64,000 nt of DNA from SZUA-368 sp028533045 (lineage in GTDB: Bacteria; Spirochaetota; Spirochaetia; DSM-2461): positions 1 to 64,000 of the forward strand of contig JBNAIG010000028.1 in assembly GCA_050031985.1 (NCBI GenBank), read 5' to 3'. Below the pieces are notes generated by a model that did not search any database, was not told where the DNA came from, and saw only the letters and a list, made by a program, of their open reading frames with translations. Position 1 is the first letter of the stretch, and each line of letters starts with the position of its first letter. Below, piece by piece: positions 44,638 through 52,967 of the stretch. The position numbers and the translations under genes were made by a program.

Positions 44638-45840
44638 TTAAACAACGCCGTGACGGCAATCCTCAGAGCTTCCGGGGGCCTTTTTCTTTTGTAGGGCTTC
44701 CATCCGCTTCCGGGCGTCTTCAAAGTCTATGACTTGCCCGGCGTGGGAGTAATGATTCATCATCTCAGCGGACTTGTGACCGGCAAGGGCTTGAACGGTA
44801 ATGTCAGGCAAACCGGATAATCTGGCAAGGGTGACAAAGGTATGGCGCATCCCGTGGAAGGTAAGGTTTCTTTGTTTCTGCATGGCATGGGGGATGCCGG
44901 AACTTTCCATAATCCGGGTAAAGCCTTTCCGTATTGTCTCCACGGAAACGGGGGCTTCCCTTTGCTTCAAATCAAAGAGAACAAAATCTTCTTGCTCCGT
45001 GAATGGGCTCATGGAACGGATTGATTCCAGGAGGGGGAGGAAGGGAGAGGATAAGAGAACTTGCCTTGATGATCCCCACTTGCAAGGCTTTGAACCTTCC
45101 CTATCAATATAGTTGTTTTCAACATTGATTAGACCGGCTTTGTAATCAATATCCTTCCACCGGAGCCCCCGGACTTCTCCCCGGCGCAACCCGGAAAGAA
45201 CAGCCAGCAATACGGCCAGTTTGACACGGGGGTCATCTTCCTTTGATTCAATGAGATTTCCCACCTCTTCTTGATTCAGGATTCCTTTCTCTTTAGGGGA
45301 ATAGGGGATTTTTTTTACGTTTCTGAAAGGGTCAATTTCAATGTCACCACGGGATAAAAGATAATTGATAGGAACCTTCATGGCTTGCATAACGGCATTA
45401 ACCCTTCTGGCCCCTTTGCCGTTTTCCAGGCACCACAATTGCCAGTCCTTTATCAGCCCCGGTTTCAAGTCTGTTATCCTCAGTTCATGAAAGGGCTCAT
45501 AGGGGAGAACCATTGTCCTTATCCCGGTATCATTCAGCTGAATGTAAGTGAGGGAGAGGGGTTTCTTTTCAATGATTTTCTTTGCCCTGGCATAGGGACT
45601 ATCAGGCTTCCAGAATGATTCCAAATAGGGGAGCAGATAGGGGGACTTTATTTTGTCCATTTCCCGGCTCAGTTCTTCCGCCCGTTTATGGGCTTCAACT
45701 TTCCCGCCGTTCTTTCCCTTTACTGGAACCTTGGTTGATTTCGTCTTGATAAGCTTTCCCGTTCTTTCATCATAAAAGCGGGCATACCAAGTTCTTTTTG
45801 ATTTTGACGTGTAGATAAAAATAGAAAACGGAGACGCCAT
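44638..45840 (-). CDS. int: tyrosine integrase
   Basis: 400 residues, complete. An N-terminal AP2-like arm domain (SIFIYTSKSKRTWYARFYDE) leads into the core-binding domain. The catalytic domain has Arg in LSGLRRGEVRGL, Lys region near CKWGSSRQV, H-x-x-R in HGMRHTF, second His in AGHKSAEMM and nucleophile Tyr in MNHYSHAG. It catalyses recombination at the tRNA-Leu att sites 138 bp upstream. It is homologous to the decayed integrase at 39510-40440. Expressed leftward from the tRNA side. Essential for excision together with the HTH protein. Confidence 0.95.
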   Translation of the reverse strand: MASPFSIFIYTSKSKRTWYARFYDERTGKLIKTKSTKVPVKGKNGGKVEAHKRAEELSREMDKIKSPYLLPYLESFWKPDSPYARAKKIIEKKPLSLTYIQLNDTGIRTMVLPYEPFHELRITDLKPGLIKDWQLWCLENGKGARRVNAVMQAMKVPINYLLSRGDIEIDPFRNVKKIPYSPKEKGILNQEEVGNLIESKEDDPRVKLAVLLAVLSGLRRGEVRGLRWKDIDYKAGLINVENNYIDREGSKPCKWGSSRQVLLSSPFLPLLESIRSMSPFTEQEDFVLFDLKQREAPVSVETIRKGFTRIMESSGIPHAMQKQRNLTFHGMRHTFVTLARLSGLPDITVQALAGHKSAEMMNHYSHAGQVIDFEDARKRMEALQKKKAPGSSEDCRHGVV

Positions 45841-45874
45841 TTCTTAACCTCCAAACACCTGAAAACTCACTTTT

Positions 45875-45899
45875 AGTAAGTTTTTTGGTAAGTTTTTGG
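45875..45899. repeat. candidate right arm-type integrase sites
   Basis: AGTAAGTT at 45875-45882 and GGTAAGTT at 45887-45894 lie between the integrase start and the tRNA, the mirror position of the left pair. They fit arm-type sites of a tyrosine integrase. Confidence 0.5.
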
Positions 45900-45976
45900 A
45901 AATTAGAAATATTGCCTCCGTTTTTCCGGTCAGCAAGTTTATTTCTAAAACCTTGCATAATAAAGAATAATTACAA

Positions 45977-46060
45977 TGCGGTAGAGAAGACTTGAACTTC
46001 CACGGTATTGCTACCACTAGCCCCTCAAGCTAGCGTGTCTACCAATTCCACCACTACCGC
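45977..46060 (-). tRNA. tRNA-Leu (GAG anticodon), element attachment site
   Basis: Leftward class II tRNA of about 84 nt: the 7-bp acceptor stem GCGGTAG/CTACCGC, D arm, an anticodon stem CTAGC/GCTAG with loop TTGAGGG (anticodon GAG, decoding CUC/CUU Leu), a long variable arm, a T arm and discriminator A. CCA is not encoded. The 3' 51 bp repeat at the left element boundary, so the tRNA stays intact after integration. Right att copy: 45978-46028. Confidence 0.95.
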
Positions 46061-46119
46061 TTGCAAACGCTCGATGATATTACAAAACTCAGTAATTTTT
46101 GTCAAGCGCTCCTCGCAAA

Positions 46120-47472
46120 TTATTTCAAACGAATATTCACACTCTCCGCGTGGGCGGTCAAACCTTCGCTTCCGGCCAGAACATTGATGTGCTTCTGTGC
46201 CTTGGCGAGCCCTTCCTTACTGTACTGAATCAGACTGGAGGTCTTGATAAAGTCGTTTGAAGTCAGGCCGGAGAAGAAACGGCTCGTTCCGCCGGTGGGG
46301 AGCACGTGGCTCGGTCCGGCAAAGTAGTCCCCGCTGGCCACGGGTGTCTCGCTGCCCAGGAAGATGGCTCCCGCATTACGAATCCCCTTGAGGGTCTCCT
46401 GTACGTCGGCAGTCACTATCTCCAGGTGTTCCGGGCAGAAGATATTGCTTAGCTCAATCGCCCTGTCCATGGTGGGGGTGACTATGATGAGGCTGTATCG
46501 GTCTATGGCTTCGCCGATCTCCTGGGAGCGGGAAAGGCTGGGGAGAAGCCGGTCCAATTCTTCGTTGACTCTGTTGGCCAGTTCCATGCTGTCCGTCATG
46601 AGAATGGCGCTGCCGGGAAAGTGTTCCGCCTGGGAAAAGAGGTCCATGGCTACGTTGGCCGGATTGGCCGTTTTGTCCGCCAGTATGCCGATTTCCGAGG
46701 GGCCCGCAAAAAAGTCTATATCCACGTGGCCGTAGAGTTTCTGTTTGGCCATGGTTACGAAAAGGTTACCGGGGCCTACGATTTTATCGACCCGGGGAAC
46801 CGACTCGGTTCCTAAGGCCATGGCTGCCACTGCGTGAACGCCGCCAATCTTGAAAATTCGGTCTACTCCGGCGATTTTCGCCGCAGCGAGTAGGGCGGGG
46901 GAGAGGCTGCCGTCCTTTCGGGACGGGGTACACATCACAATTTCCTTCACACCGGCGGTACGGGCTAGGCAGGCGGTCATAAGGACGGAACTGCAGAGGG
47001 GCGTTTCTCCCCCAATTCCGCCGGGAATGTAGATTCCCACCCGCTCCATGGGGGTTACTTTGATGCCTCGAATCACACCGTCTTTTTCCAACGGAGGAGC
47101 TCCTTTATAAAGGATATGACTCTGATACTCGACTATATTGGCAGCGGCGGCTTCCAGGGCTTCAATCAGCTCCTTATCCACCAATTCAAAAGCTTTGTCT
47201 CGCAGGGAAGGATCGGACTCAAATCGGCCTTCCTTAAACTCGGCCCCGTCCAGCTCTCGGGCGTAATGGCGCACCGCTTCATCACCCTTATTTCTCACAT
47301 CGGATATGATGCGGTCCACCACCTGGGGCGGGGTAAGAGGTTCGCCGAAAACCCGCTCGGTCAGGGCGGAGGATTTTGAGGAAACAATTCCTTCGGTCAC
47401 GCTAAGTTTCTTTCTAAGGTCTTCCACTTCTGCGGGAAGAGTTGTATTATCACAGGAAACTATCTTGATCAT
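46120..47472 (-). CDS. hisD: histidinol dehydrogenase
   Basis: Start at 47472 (MIKIVSCDNTT); an upstream in-frame TTG (47523) would overlap the divergent gene's leader, and neither has a good ribosome site. About 450 residues: VDKIVGPGN, GPSEIGILAD, LFSQAEHFPGS (Gln/His zinc pair), FCPEHLEIVT (Glu-His base pair) and VASGDYFAGPSHVLPTGG and AHAES (zinc Asp/His). Oxidises L-histidinol to L-histidine with two NAD+. No other his gene is close. Divergent from the AICAR transformylase gene, whose substrate AICAR is a by-product of histidine synthesis. Confidence 0.95.
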   Translation of the reverse strand: MIKIVSCDNTTLPAEVEDLRKKLSVTEGIVSSKSSALTERVFGEPLTPPQVVDRIISDVRNKGDEAVRHYARELDGAEFKEGRFESDPSLRDKAFELVDKELIEALEAAAANIVEYQSHILYKGAPPLEKDGVIRGIKVTPMERVGIYIPGGIGGETPLCSSVLMTACLARTAGVKEIVMCTPSRKDGSLSPALLAAAKIAGVDRIFKIGGVHAVAAMALGTESVPRVDKIVGPGNLFVTMAKQKLYGHVDIDFFAGPSEIGILADKTANPANVAMDLFSQAEHFPGSAILMTDSMELANRVNEELDRLLPSLSRSQEIGEAIDRYSLIIVTPTMDRAIELSNIFCPEHLEIVTADVQETLKGIRNAGAIFLGSETPVASGDYFAGPSHVLPTGGTSRFFSGLTSNDFIKTSSLIQYSKEGLAKAQKHINVLAGSEGLTAHAESVNIRLK

Positions 47473-47532
47473 GTTTAGATTAAATATGTTAAGAGAAAAA
47501 TAGTCAATTGCATACATAGCCAAGGAGTCTCT

Positions 47533-48699
47533 ATGGGGTCATTAAAATTACGGTACGGTTGTAATCCGCACCAGTCGGAAGCGTCTCTTTCCACCAAGGG
47601 TGATCTGCCCGTTACAGTTCTGAACGGTTCGCCGGGGTACATTAACTTTCTTGACGCCCTCAATTCCTGGCCCCTGGTTAAGGAACTCAAAGAGGCTTCC
47701 GGTCGTACGGCGGCCGCTTCCTTTAAACATGTTAGTCCCGCCGGAGCCGCTTTGGCCGCCCCCCTGAGTGAGGAGATGCGCCGGGTATGTCAGGTGGGGA
47801 ATCTGGAATTGTCTCCTGCCGCTCAGGCCTATGCTCTGGCCCGGGGCGGGGACCGAATGTCCTCTTTCGGGGATTGGGCGGCCTTTTCCGATGAAGTGGA
47901 TGAATCGGCGGCGCTGATTATCAAGCGGGAGGTTTCCGACGGAGTTATCGCCCCCTCCTATACACCGGAAGCTCTGAAAATCCTCAAAGCCAAGAAGGGC
48001 GGCAAGTATAATGTGGTCCAGATCGACCCCAACTATGAACCTCCCGTTCAGGAAGTCCGCTCCGTCTATGGAATCGACTTTGAGCAGACACGAAATAGCC
48101 GAATCATGACTAAGGCTGATTTGGAGAAGGTCGTCACGGCTAACAAGGAGCTTCCCGATTCAGTCAGGGACGATCTGGTCCTGGCTATGATCACCCTCAA
48201 ATACACTCAGTCCAACTCGGTAGTTTACGCTAAGGACGGCCAGGTTATTGGTGTGGGCGCCGGTCAGCAGTCCCGCATCCATTGTACCCGTCTCGCCGGA
48301 GACAAGGCGGATATCTGGTATCTCCGTCAGCATCCCAAAGCACTCAATCTTCCCTTTCGTCAGGGCCTGAGCCGCCCGGAAAAAGATAACGCTATTGATC
48401 TGTATCTAAGGGACGACATCACTCCTACGGAGAAGAAATTCTGGCTCGAAGCCTTTGATACTGAGCCCGAAGCGCTTACGACGGAGGAAAAGGCCCGCTG
48501 GATCGCCACCAACACCGGCGTGTCCCTGGGATCGGACGCCTTTTTCCCCTTCCGGGACAACATCGACCGGGCGGCAAAGAGCGGGGTAAAGTACATTGTA
48601 CAGCCCGGCGGTTCTGTGCGGGATGAGGGCGTTATAGAGGCTTGTGACGAGTATGGGATTGCTATGGCTTGTACGGGCATCCGCCTCTTCCATCACTAG
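47533..48699 (+). CDS. phosphoribosylaminoimidazolecarboxamide formyltransferase (single-domain PurH-like)
   Basis: 388 residues, RBS AAGGAG 7 nt before ATG. AICAR transformylase domain only: SFKHVSPAGAAL (catalytic Lys-His pair), YALARGGDRMSSFGDWAAFS, YTQSNSVVYAKDGQVIGVGAGQQSR and the C-terminal FPFRDNIDRAAKSGVKYIVQPGGS, GIAMACTGIRLFHH. The usual N-terminal IMP-cyclohydrolase domain is absent, so another protein must close the purine ring. Uses 10-formyl-THF. Next to hisD, which fits AICAR recycling. Confidence 0.9.
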   Translation: MGSLKLRYGCNPHQSEASLSTKGDLPVTVLNGSPGYINFLDALNSWPLVKELKEASGRTAAASFKHVSPAGAALAAPLSEEMRRVCQVGNLELSPAAQAYALARGGDRMSSFGDWAAFSDEVDESAALIIKREVSDGVIAPSYTPEALKILKAKKGGKYNVVQIDPNYEPPVQEVRSVYGIDFEQTRNSRIMTKADLEKVVTANKELPDSVRDDLVLAMITLKYTQSNSVVYAKDGQVIGVGAGQQSRIHCTRLAGDKADIWYLRQHPKALNLPFRQGLSRPEKDNAIDLYLRDDITPTEKKFWLEAFDTEPEALTTEEKARWIATNTGVSLGSDAFFPFRDNIDRAAKSGVKYIVQPGGSVRDEGVIEACDEYGIAMACTGIRLFHH

Positions 48700-48731
48700 A
48701 ACGGCATATCGCGCCGGATGCGTCGTTGTCA

Positions 48732-48826
48732 GGGCAATCCGAAATCCTCATGTACAAGTTCGTACACTTAGGATGCATACACGAGCAACACGCTTGCGTG
48801 TGACCAGTGGTGGTTTCGGATTGCCC
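48732..48826. repeat. structured intergenic element with nested inverted repeats
   Basis: GGGCAATCCGAAATCC (48732-48747) pairs with GGTTTCGGATTGCCC (48812-48826), with one base bulged. Inside lie TGTAC..GTACA and ACACG..CGTGT stems. The 48700-48918 gap also has two further GC-rich segments. Similar elements are scattered in other bacterial genomes between genes, in my recollection. It may be a transcribed RNA, a mobile repeat or an attenuator. No ORF is convincing. Confidence 0.55.
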
Positions 48827-48918
48827 TTCCGCCTAGCCTGCGGCACGATCTGCTTGTTCTACAAGTATGTGGGGTTGTGTCATAGGCCCCGCGCGAGCAC
48901 CCAAAAAAGGAAAATTAT

Positions 48919-50127
48919 ATGAAACTACAACGAAAAATATTGACGGGAAACTACGGTTGGTTTCTCTCATCCATGCTTCTCTTTGGCTTGGCCTTCGGGC
49001 TTTTTTTGGGAGTGCGCGATAACTATCTGGCGGAGATTTTGCTTGCCGAACCTTTTTTTCGCGGGGTGGTTGAGTTCTTCCGTGAATTGCCCGGTTTGCT
49101 TCTCTTTCTCATTCTGGCCATATTCTACAGGACGCCGGAGAACAAAATTATCCGCTGGGCCTTGTTCATTTGTCTGGCCGGGATGGGCGGTATGTTTTTT
49201 GCCGGGAACGAACGGCTGGCCTTTGTGGCTTTTTTGACTTTGTGGAGTACGGGGGAGCATATTCTTTTGCCCGTGCGGCAGTCCTTTGCGGTTCATAATG
49301 CCCGGGACGGTGAGGAAGGCCAGGCTCTGGGGATTCTTAAGAGTGTGACTGCTATCGGACAGGTGGCCGGTTTCTTTCTGGTTCCCCTTATTTTTCTTCT
49401 CTTTCCCCGGGAGGGAAGCGATTTGCCGGCGTTTCACTTTGTTTTTATTCTGGTGATGCTGGCCATATTGGCGTCACTGGCTCTTACGGTTAAGCTTCAG
49501 GATGATTCGGGGCGGGTTAAGCGGCAGCGCTTTTATCTGGATAAGAAGTTTTCGAAGTTTTACTGGCTTCATGCCTTCTATGGGGGACGAAAGCAGGTTT
49601 TTCTGACCTTTGCCCCCTATGTGCTAATTCTTCATTACGGCGCTTCCACTGAGTTAATCGCCACGCTTCTGGGAGTCTGTTCTCTCATAAATATTCTTTT
49701 TACTCCTCTCGTTGGTCGTATCATAGACAAGGCGGGATATAAAATCGTGATGGTTCTGGATACGGTCTTTCTCTTTTTTATCTGTCTTATTTACGGTTTT
49801 GCCCATCGTCTGTTTCCCATGGATGTGGCTTTTTATGTTGTCTGCGGTACTTTTATCCTGGACGCCATGGTATCCAACGCTTCCATGGCCACCAGCGTTT
49901 ACGTAAGCCGCATCAGCGACAGCCGGGAAGAGATGGCCTCGACCCTGTCCACCGGGCTCTCCATAAACCACGTTATTAGTGTGGCCATAGCTCTGGCCGG
50001 AGGGGTTATATGGGAACGTCTGGGAATCGAGCTGCTCTTTATTATGGCGTCGGTGATGGCGGTTTGCAACAGCCTGTTTGCTTTGACTATCCCCCGGGAT
50101 GATAAGGTCTTATCAGAGAAAAACTGA
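48919..50127 (+). CDS. MFS transporter
   Basis: 402 residues with about 12 membrane segments and the family's central charged loop (RQRFYLDKKFSKFYWLHAF). GGRKQVFLTFAPYV and RIIDKAGYKIVMVLDTVF are recognisable MFS stretches, though the classical loop 2-3 motif G-x-x-x-D-R-x-G-R is not clear. No specificity evident. Monocistronic; the next gene starts 22 bp later and may share transcription. Start ATG 48919 has AAAGGAAA upstream. Confidence 0.75.
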   Translation: MKLQRKILTGNYGWFLSSMLLFGLAFGLFLGVRDNYLAEILLAEPFFRGVVEFFRELPGLLLFLILAIFYRTPENKIIRWALFICLAGMGGMFFAGNERLAFVAFLTLWSTGEHILLPVRQSFAVHNARDGEEGQALGILKSVTAIGQVAGFFLVPLIFLLFPREGSDLPAFHFVFILVMLAILASLALTVKLQDDSGRVKRQRFYLDKKFSKFYWLHAFYGGRKQVFLTFAPYVLILHYGASTELIATLLGVCSLINILFTPLVGRIIDKAGYKIVMVLDTVFLFFICLIYGFAHRLFPMDVAFYVVCGTFILDAMVSNASMATSVYVSRISDSREEMASTLSTGLSINHVISVAIALAGGVIWERLGIELLFIMASVMAVCNSLFALTIPRDDKVLSEKN

Positions 50128-50149
50128 TTTCCGTGCTATATTGGGGAGT

Positions 50150-51865
50150 ATGAAACGGCTCCTGACCTTTATATTAATTGTAGCTATCCTTGGTCTGTTT
50201 ATCTCCTGTTCTCACCGATCCCGTCCTGATGAGGCGGGGCTGAATGAGGGCACCATAACTCTTACTTCATCTATGCTGGAAGAACACCCCATCATGAGCT
50301 TGACCGGTGAGGCCGGTTTTTACTGGGGGAGGTTAATCGATCCTTCCGACCCGCCTCCCATAGCTGAGCTGACAGAAATCTCGGAAGACTGGGGAGGCTC
50401 CTATCCTGAACAGGGGGATGCCTCTATTCGGTTCATTATCAAAAAGGATCCCCTTGTAGACCGGATTTCTCTCTCATACGGTTCGGTTTGGAGTTCCTAT
50501 CGGCTATACATAAACGGCTTTCTTGTGGCCCAGTCGGGAAGTCCTTCCACCACGGCCGGGAGGCGTCAGCTCTTTGTAGACCGGGCCCGGGTTGTTCATT
50601 TTGATGGGGAAGGGGATACGCTTGATGTGGTTTTTCACATATCCAACCCCTACTATCATAGAAACGGGGTTAAACAGCTTAAAGTCGGTCTCCCCGAGGA
50701 GATAGACGGGGCAAGCCACAGAAAGTTATTAGGGGAAAGTCTGGTGTTGGGAATTCTTTTGGCCATGACCCTTTATCACTTCGTTATCGCCGCTTCCCGG
50801 ACGAATAAAACCTATATCTTACTTTCTGCCTTTCTTACCTTAACCATAACCTACCGCTACTTTTTTATTGGTTCCAAACTTGTTTTTGATCTTATCCCCG
50901 GGCTGAATATGAACAGTTATGACCGCTTGCAGCGTTTGGGAATCTATCCTGTGGCAGGATTTTTTATTAGCTACCTTGCCCAGCTCTATCCCAGGCTCAT
51001 TCATAAGTATCTGGTGCGTGTTATTCAGATTAGTTCTTTTCTCTTTACACTGATCTCCTTTTTGGTTCCTCCTCTCTGGGTTTCCTGCGGGCTCTTTACG
51101 GCCTTTTATCCTGTTTTTATTATTACTGTTTTTTACGGCTTGTATATCGTAATTATGGCCATAATCAGTGGAGAGGAAGATGCCATTCCTATGGCGGCAG
51201 GAGTCCTGTTACTCTCTGCTTCAGCCCTGTTTGATATGCTGGTAGACCGGGATATTCTGTTTCCTCGCTTTTATTACCAGATGGATAAAGGGATGATCGG
51301 ATTCATCTTTTTTCAGGCCTACATCATCACCCTTCGTATTAATAGGGCCTATGAGAATGAAAAAAGGTTCCGGGAAGCCCTGCAGGGCGTGCAGAGCCGG
51401 CTGGAGATGACCGTTGACGGGGCTCAGCTGGGGCTTATTGAATGGGATATAGCTCACAACTCCTGGTATCTTAACGATATATTTGCCCGGATGATCGGGT
51501 TTCGCAAGGACGATAATCTTTTCACCCGTCGACATTGGCTCGATCTGATTCATCCCAATGACCGGGAGGACATCAATATTTTTCTCAAGAGGGCTGTTTC
51601 CGGAAAAATCGGCAATTTCCAAAAGGAGTACCGTCTGCGTTTGGAGAGCGGAAGTTATCGTTGGTTCCTTCTCATGGGAAGAGTGATTCAGCAGAACCGA
51701 TTGGGCGGGGCCGAATGGTTTGTGGGGCTTCATATTGATGTGAGCGATAAGAAGCGCCGCGAAGAGGCTCTCTCTCAGATTATCCATGCGGACCGTTCCG
51801 AGCTGGAACGGGTCCGGGATGAGGCCGAACAAATTCTTCTTTCCGGTGAAAAGGGCGACGTCTGA
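50150..51865 (+). CDS. 7TM-DISM lipoprotein with PAS domain
   Basis: Start at 50150 (TTGGGGAG 5 nt upstream) gives a lipoprotein signal (FISC). 571 residues: an extracytoplasmic galactose-binding-like domain (about 20-210), a 7TM module (about 215-400) of the 7TMR-DISM type, then a PAS_3 domain (about 430-550, GLIEWDIAHNSWYLND; HPNDREDINIF). Such sensors normally end in a kinase or GGDEF domain, absent here: the protein stops after a short helix. It may act on a separate partner. Downstream 88 bp is the sugar-binding protein gene. Confidence 0.75.
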   Translation: MKRLLTFILIVAILGLFISCSHRSRPDEAGLNEGTITLTSSMLEEHPIMSLTGEAGFYWGRLIDPSDPPPIAELTEISEDWGGSYPEQGDASIRFIIKKDPLVDRISLSYGSVWSSYRLYINGFLVAQSGSPSTTAGRRQLFVDRARVVHFDGEGDTLDVVFHISNPYYHRNGVKQLKVGLPEEIDGASHRKLLGESLVLGILLAMTLYHFVIAASRTNKTYILLSAFLTLTITYRYFFIGSKLVFDLIPGLNMNSYDRLQRLGIYPVAGFFISYLAQLYPRLIHKYLVRVIQISSFLFTLISFLVPPLWVSCGLFTAFYPVFIITVFYGLYIVIMAIISGEEDAIPMAAGVLLLSASALFDMLVDRDILFPRFYYQMDKGMIGFIFFQAYIITLRINRAYENEKRFREALQGVQSRLEMTVDGAQLGLIEWDIAHNSWYLNDIFARMIGFRKDDNLFTRRHWLDLIHPNDREDINIFLKRAVSGKIGNFQKEYRLRLESGSYRWFLLMGRVIQQNRLGGAEWFVGLHIDVSDKKRREEALSQIIHADRSELERVRDEAEQILLSGEKGDV

Positions 51866-51953
51866 AATTCTTCTCTCCAACTCTTGTATTCCCAAACCTG
51901 TCACTTACAATTAATGGGAATGATAAAGCCCAAACCATGAAAGGAGTGTGGAT

Positions 51954-52904
51954 ATGAGAAAATTACTCTTTACTTTTATTCTTGTTACGCTAATGTTATA
52001 TCCCGTTTTGGCCAACGGAGAAGTGGAAGAGTCTTCCTCTTCCGGCGGGGGAATGAAAGTAGGTCTTTCCCTGCAAGATCTTGATAACCAGGTATGGGCT
52101 TCCCGCGCCAGGGCCCTGGAAAAAGTTGTCTCCGAAAGGGGCGGCCAGTTGGTATACCTGGGCTGCGGTTCAGATGCGGACAAGCAACTTGAGCAAATTG
52201 AGACTCTCGTGGCCGGAGGAATTGATATTCTTATGGTTCAGCCTACCGATGATCAGGCGGTAAACGGTGTGTTAAAATCGGTTAAGGAGAAGGGCGTAAA
52301 GGTCTTTGTCTATGACAGCGATTTGGAAAACGGAGATATGCGCTTTCTTTTGAAGAACTACGATGCCGGCTATATGATTGGAACTACCGCTGCCGATTGG
52401 ATCAATCGGAATCTGGACGGGCCCGTAGAAGTCGCTCTTATTAATTGGCCCGATCTGGATATCCTCAAAGAGAGGGAAGAGGGAATCCGTGATGCTCTGG
52501 CCCGTTTGTCTCCTCAGGCAAAAATAGTTGCAGCTTCACCGGCTTTGACTCCCGAGGAGGGGCAAAAGGTAACGGCGAAGATGCTTCGGGAGTATCCGGG
52601 GATTCAGGTGGTCTGTTCCATTGGGGGCGGGGGAGCCGTGGGGGCAAATGAAGCGGTGAAAGCCGCCGGTTTGCTTAGTGATGATTTTGGAATTTTTGCT
52701 TCCGATGCAACCGCAGAGGAAATGGCCGCCATGTCCCGGAAAGAAGCTATCCGCTCCTCTATCATGTATACGGGGACTCCCGCCCAGACGGCCATGGTCA
52801 TCTATTCCTGGCTGGAAATCCTCTACTTTGATGAGGCCATGATGGAACGGGTATACCATACCTTTATTCCGGTCAATCAGGATAATTATCAGGATTATAT
52901 GTAG
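51954..52904 (+). CDS. periplasmic sugar-binding protein (Peripla_BP_4 type)
   Basis: ATG 51954 with AAGGAG 8 nt upstream; GTG 51948 is less likely. 316 residues, signal peptide to about 20 (LMLYPVLANGEVEES). Two-lobe fold of the ribose/xylose-type binding proteins: KVGLSLQDLDNQVWASRARA, MVQPTDDQAVNGVL, FVYDSDLENGDMRF, FASDATAEEMAAM. No ABC transporter follows; it is an orphan and may feed the neighbouring chemoreceptor. A terminator follows directly. Confidence 0.82.
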   Translation: MRKLLFTFILVTLMLYPVLANGEVEESSSSGGGMKVGLSLQDLDNQVWASRARALEKVVSERGGQLVYLGCGSDADKQLEQIETLVAGGIDILMVQPTDDQAVNGVLKSVKEKGVKVFVYDSDLENGDMRFLLKNYDAGYMIGTTAADWINRNLDGPVEVALINWPDLDILKEREEGIRDALARLSPQAKIVAASPALTPEEGQKVTAKMLREYPGIQVVCSIGGGGAVGANEAVKAAGLLSDDFGIFASDATAEEMAAMSRKEAIRSSIMYTGTPAQTAMVIYSWLEILYFDEAMMERVYHTFIPVNQDNYQDYM

Positions 52905-52912
52905 GGACAAAC

Positions 52913-52944
52913 GGGGCCCGGGAGAAGGACTCCCGGATTCCCCC
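52913..52944. terminator. hairpin terminator
   Basis: CCGGGAG at 52918-52924 pairs with CTCCCGG at 52930-52936, inside an outer GGGG...CCCC. A T-rich tract follows near 52955. Separates the convergent sugar-binding-protein and chemoreceptor genes. Confidence 0.65.
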
Positions 52945-52967
52945 AATTTATATAGTCTTTTTTGCTA

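Larger units (their letters stand above)
40628..46028. mobile_element. 5.4-kb integrative element in tRNA-Leu, with phage-type Rep and tyrosine integrase
   Basis: Bounded by 51-bp direct repeats (40577-40627 and 45978-46028). All recognised genes run leftward: intact tyrosine integrase by the tRNA, RMF-like micro-protein, an unknown gene, HTH/excisionase-like protein, two unknown genes, a Rep of the filamentous-phage gpII/X type, and three small unknowns. Short tandem AGTAAGTT repeats near both ends (40783-40807; 45875-45899) look like integrase arm sites. No Zot/pI ATPase, coat, mobilisation relaxase or transposase is seen. It is likely an inovirus satellite or integrated rolling-circle replicon. 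Confidence 0.85.
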
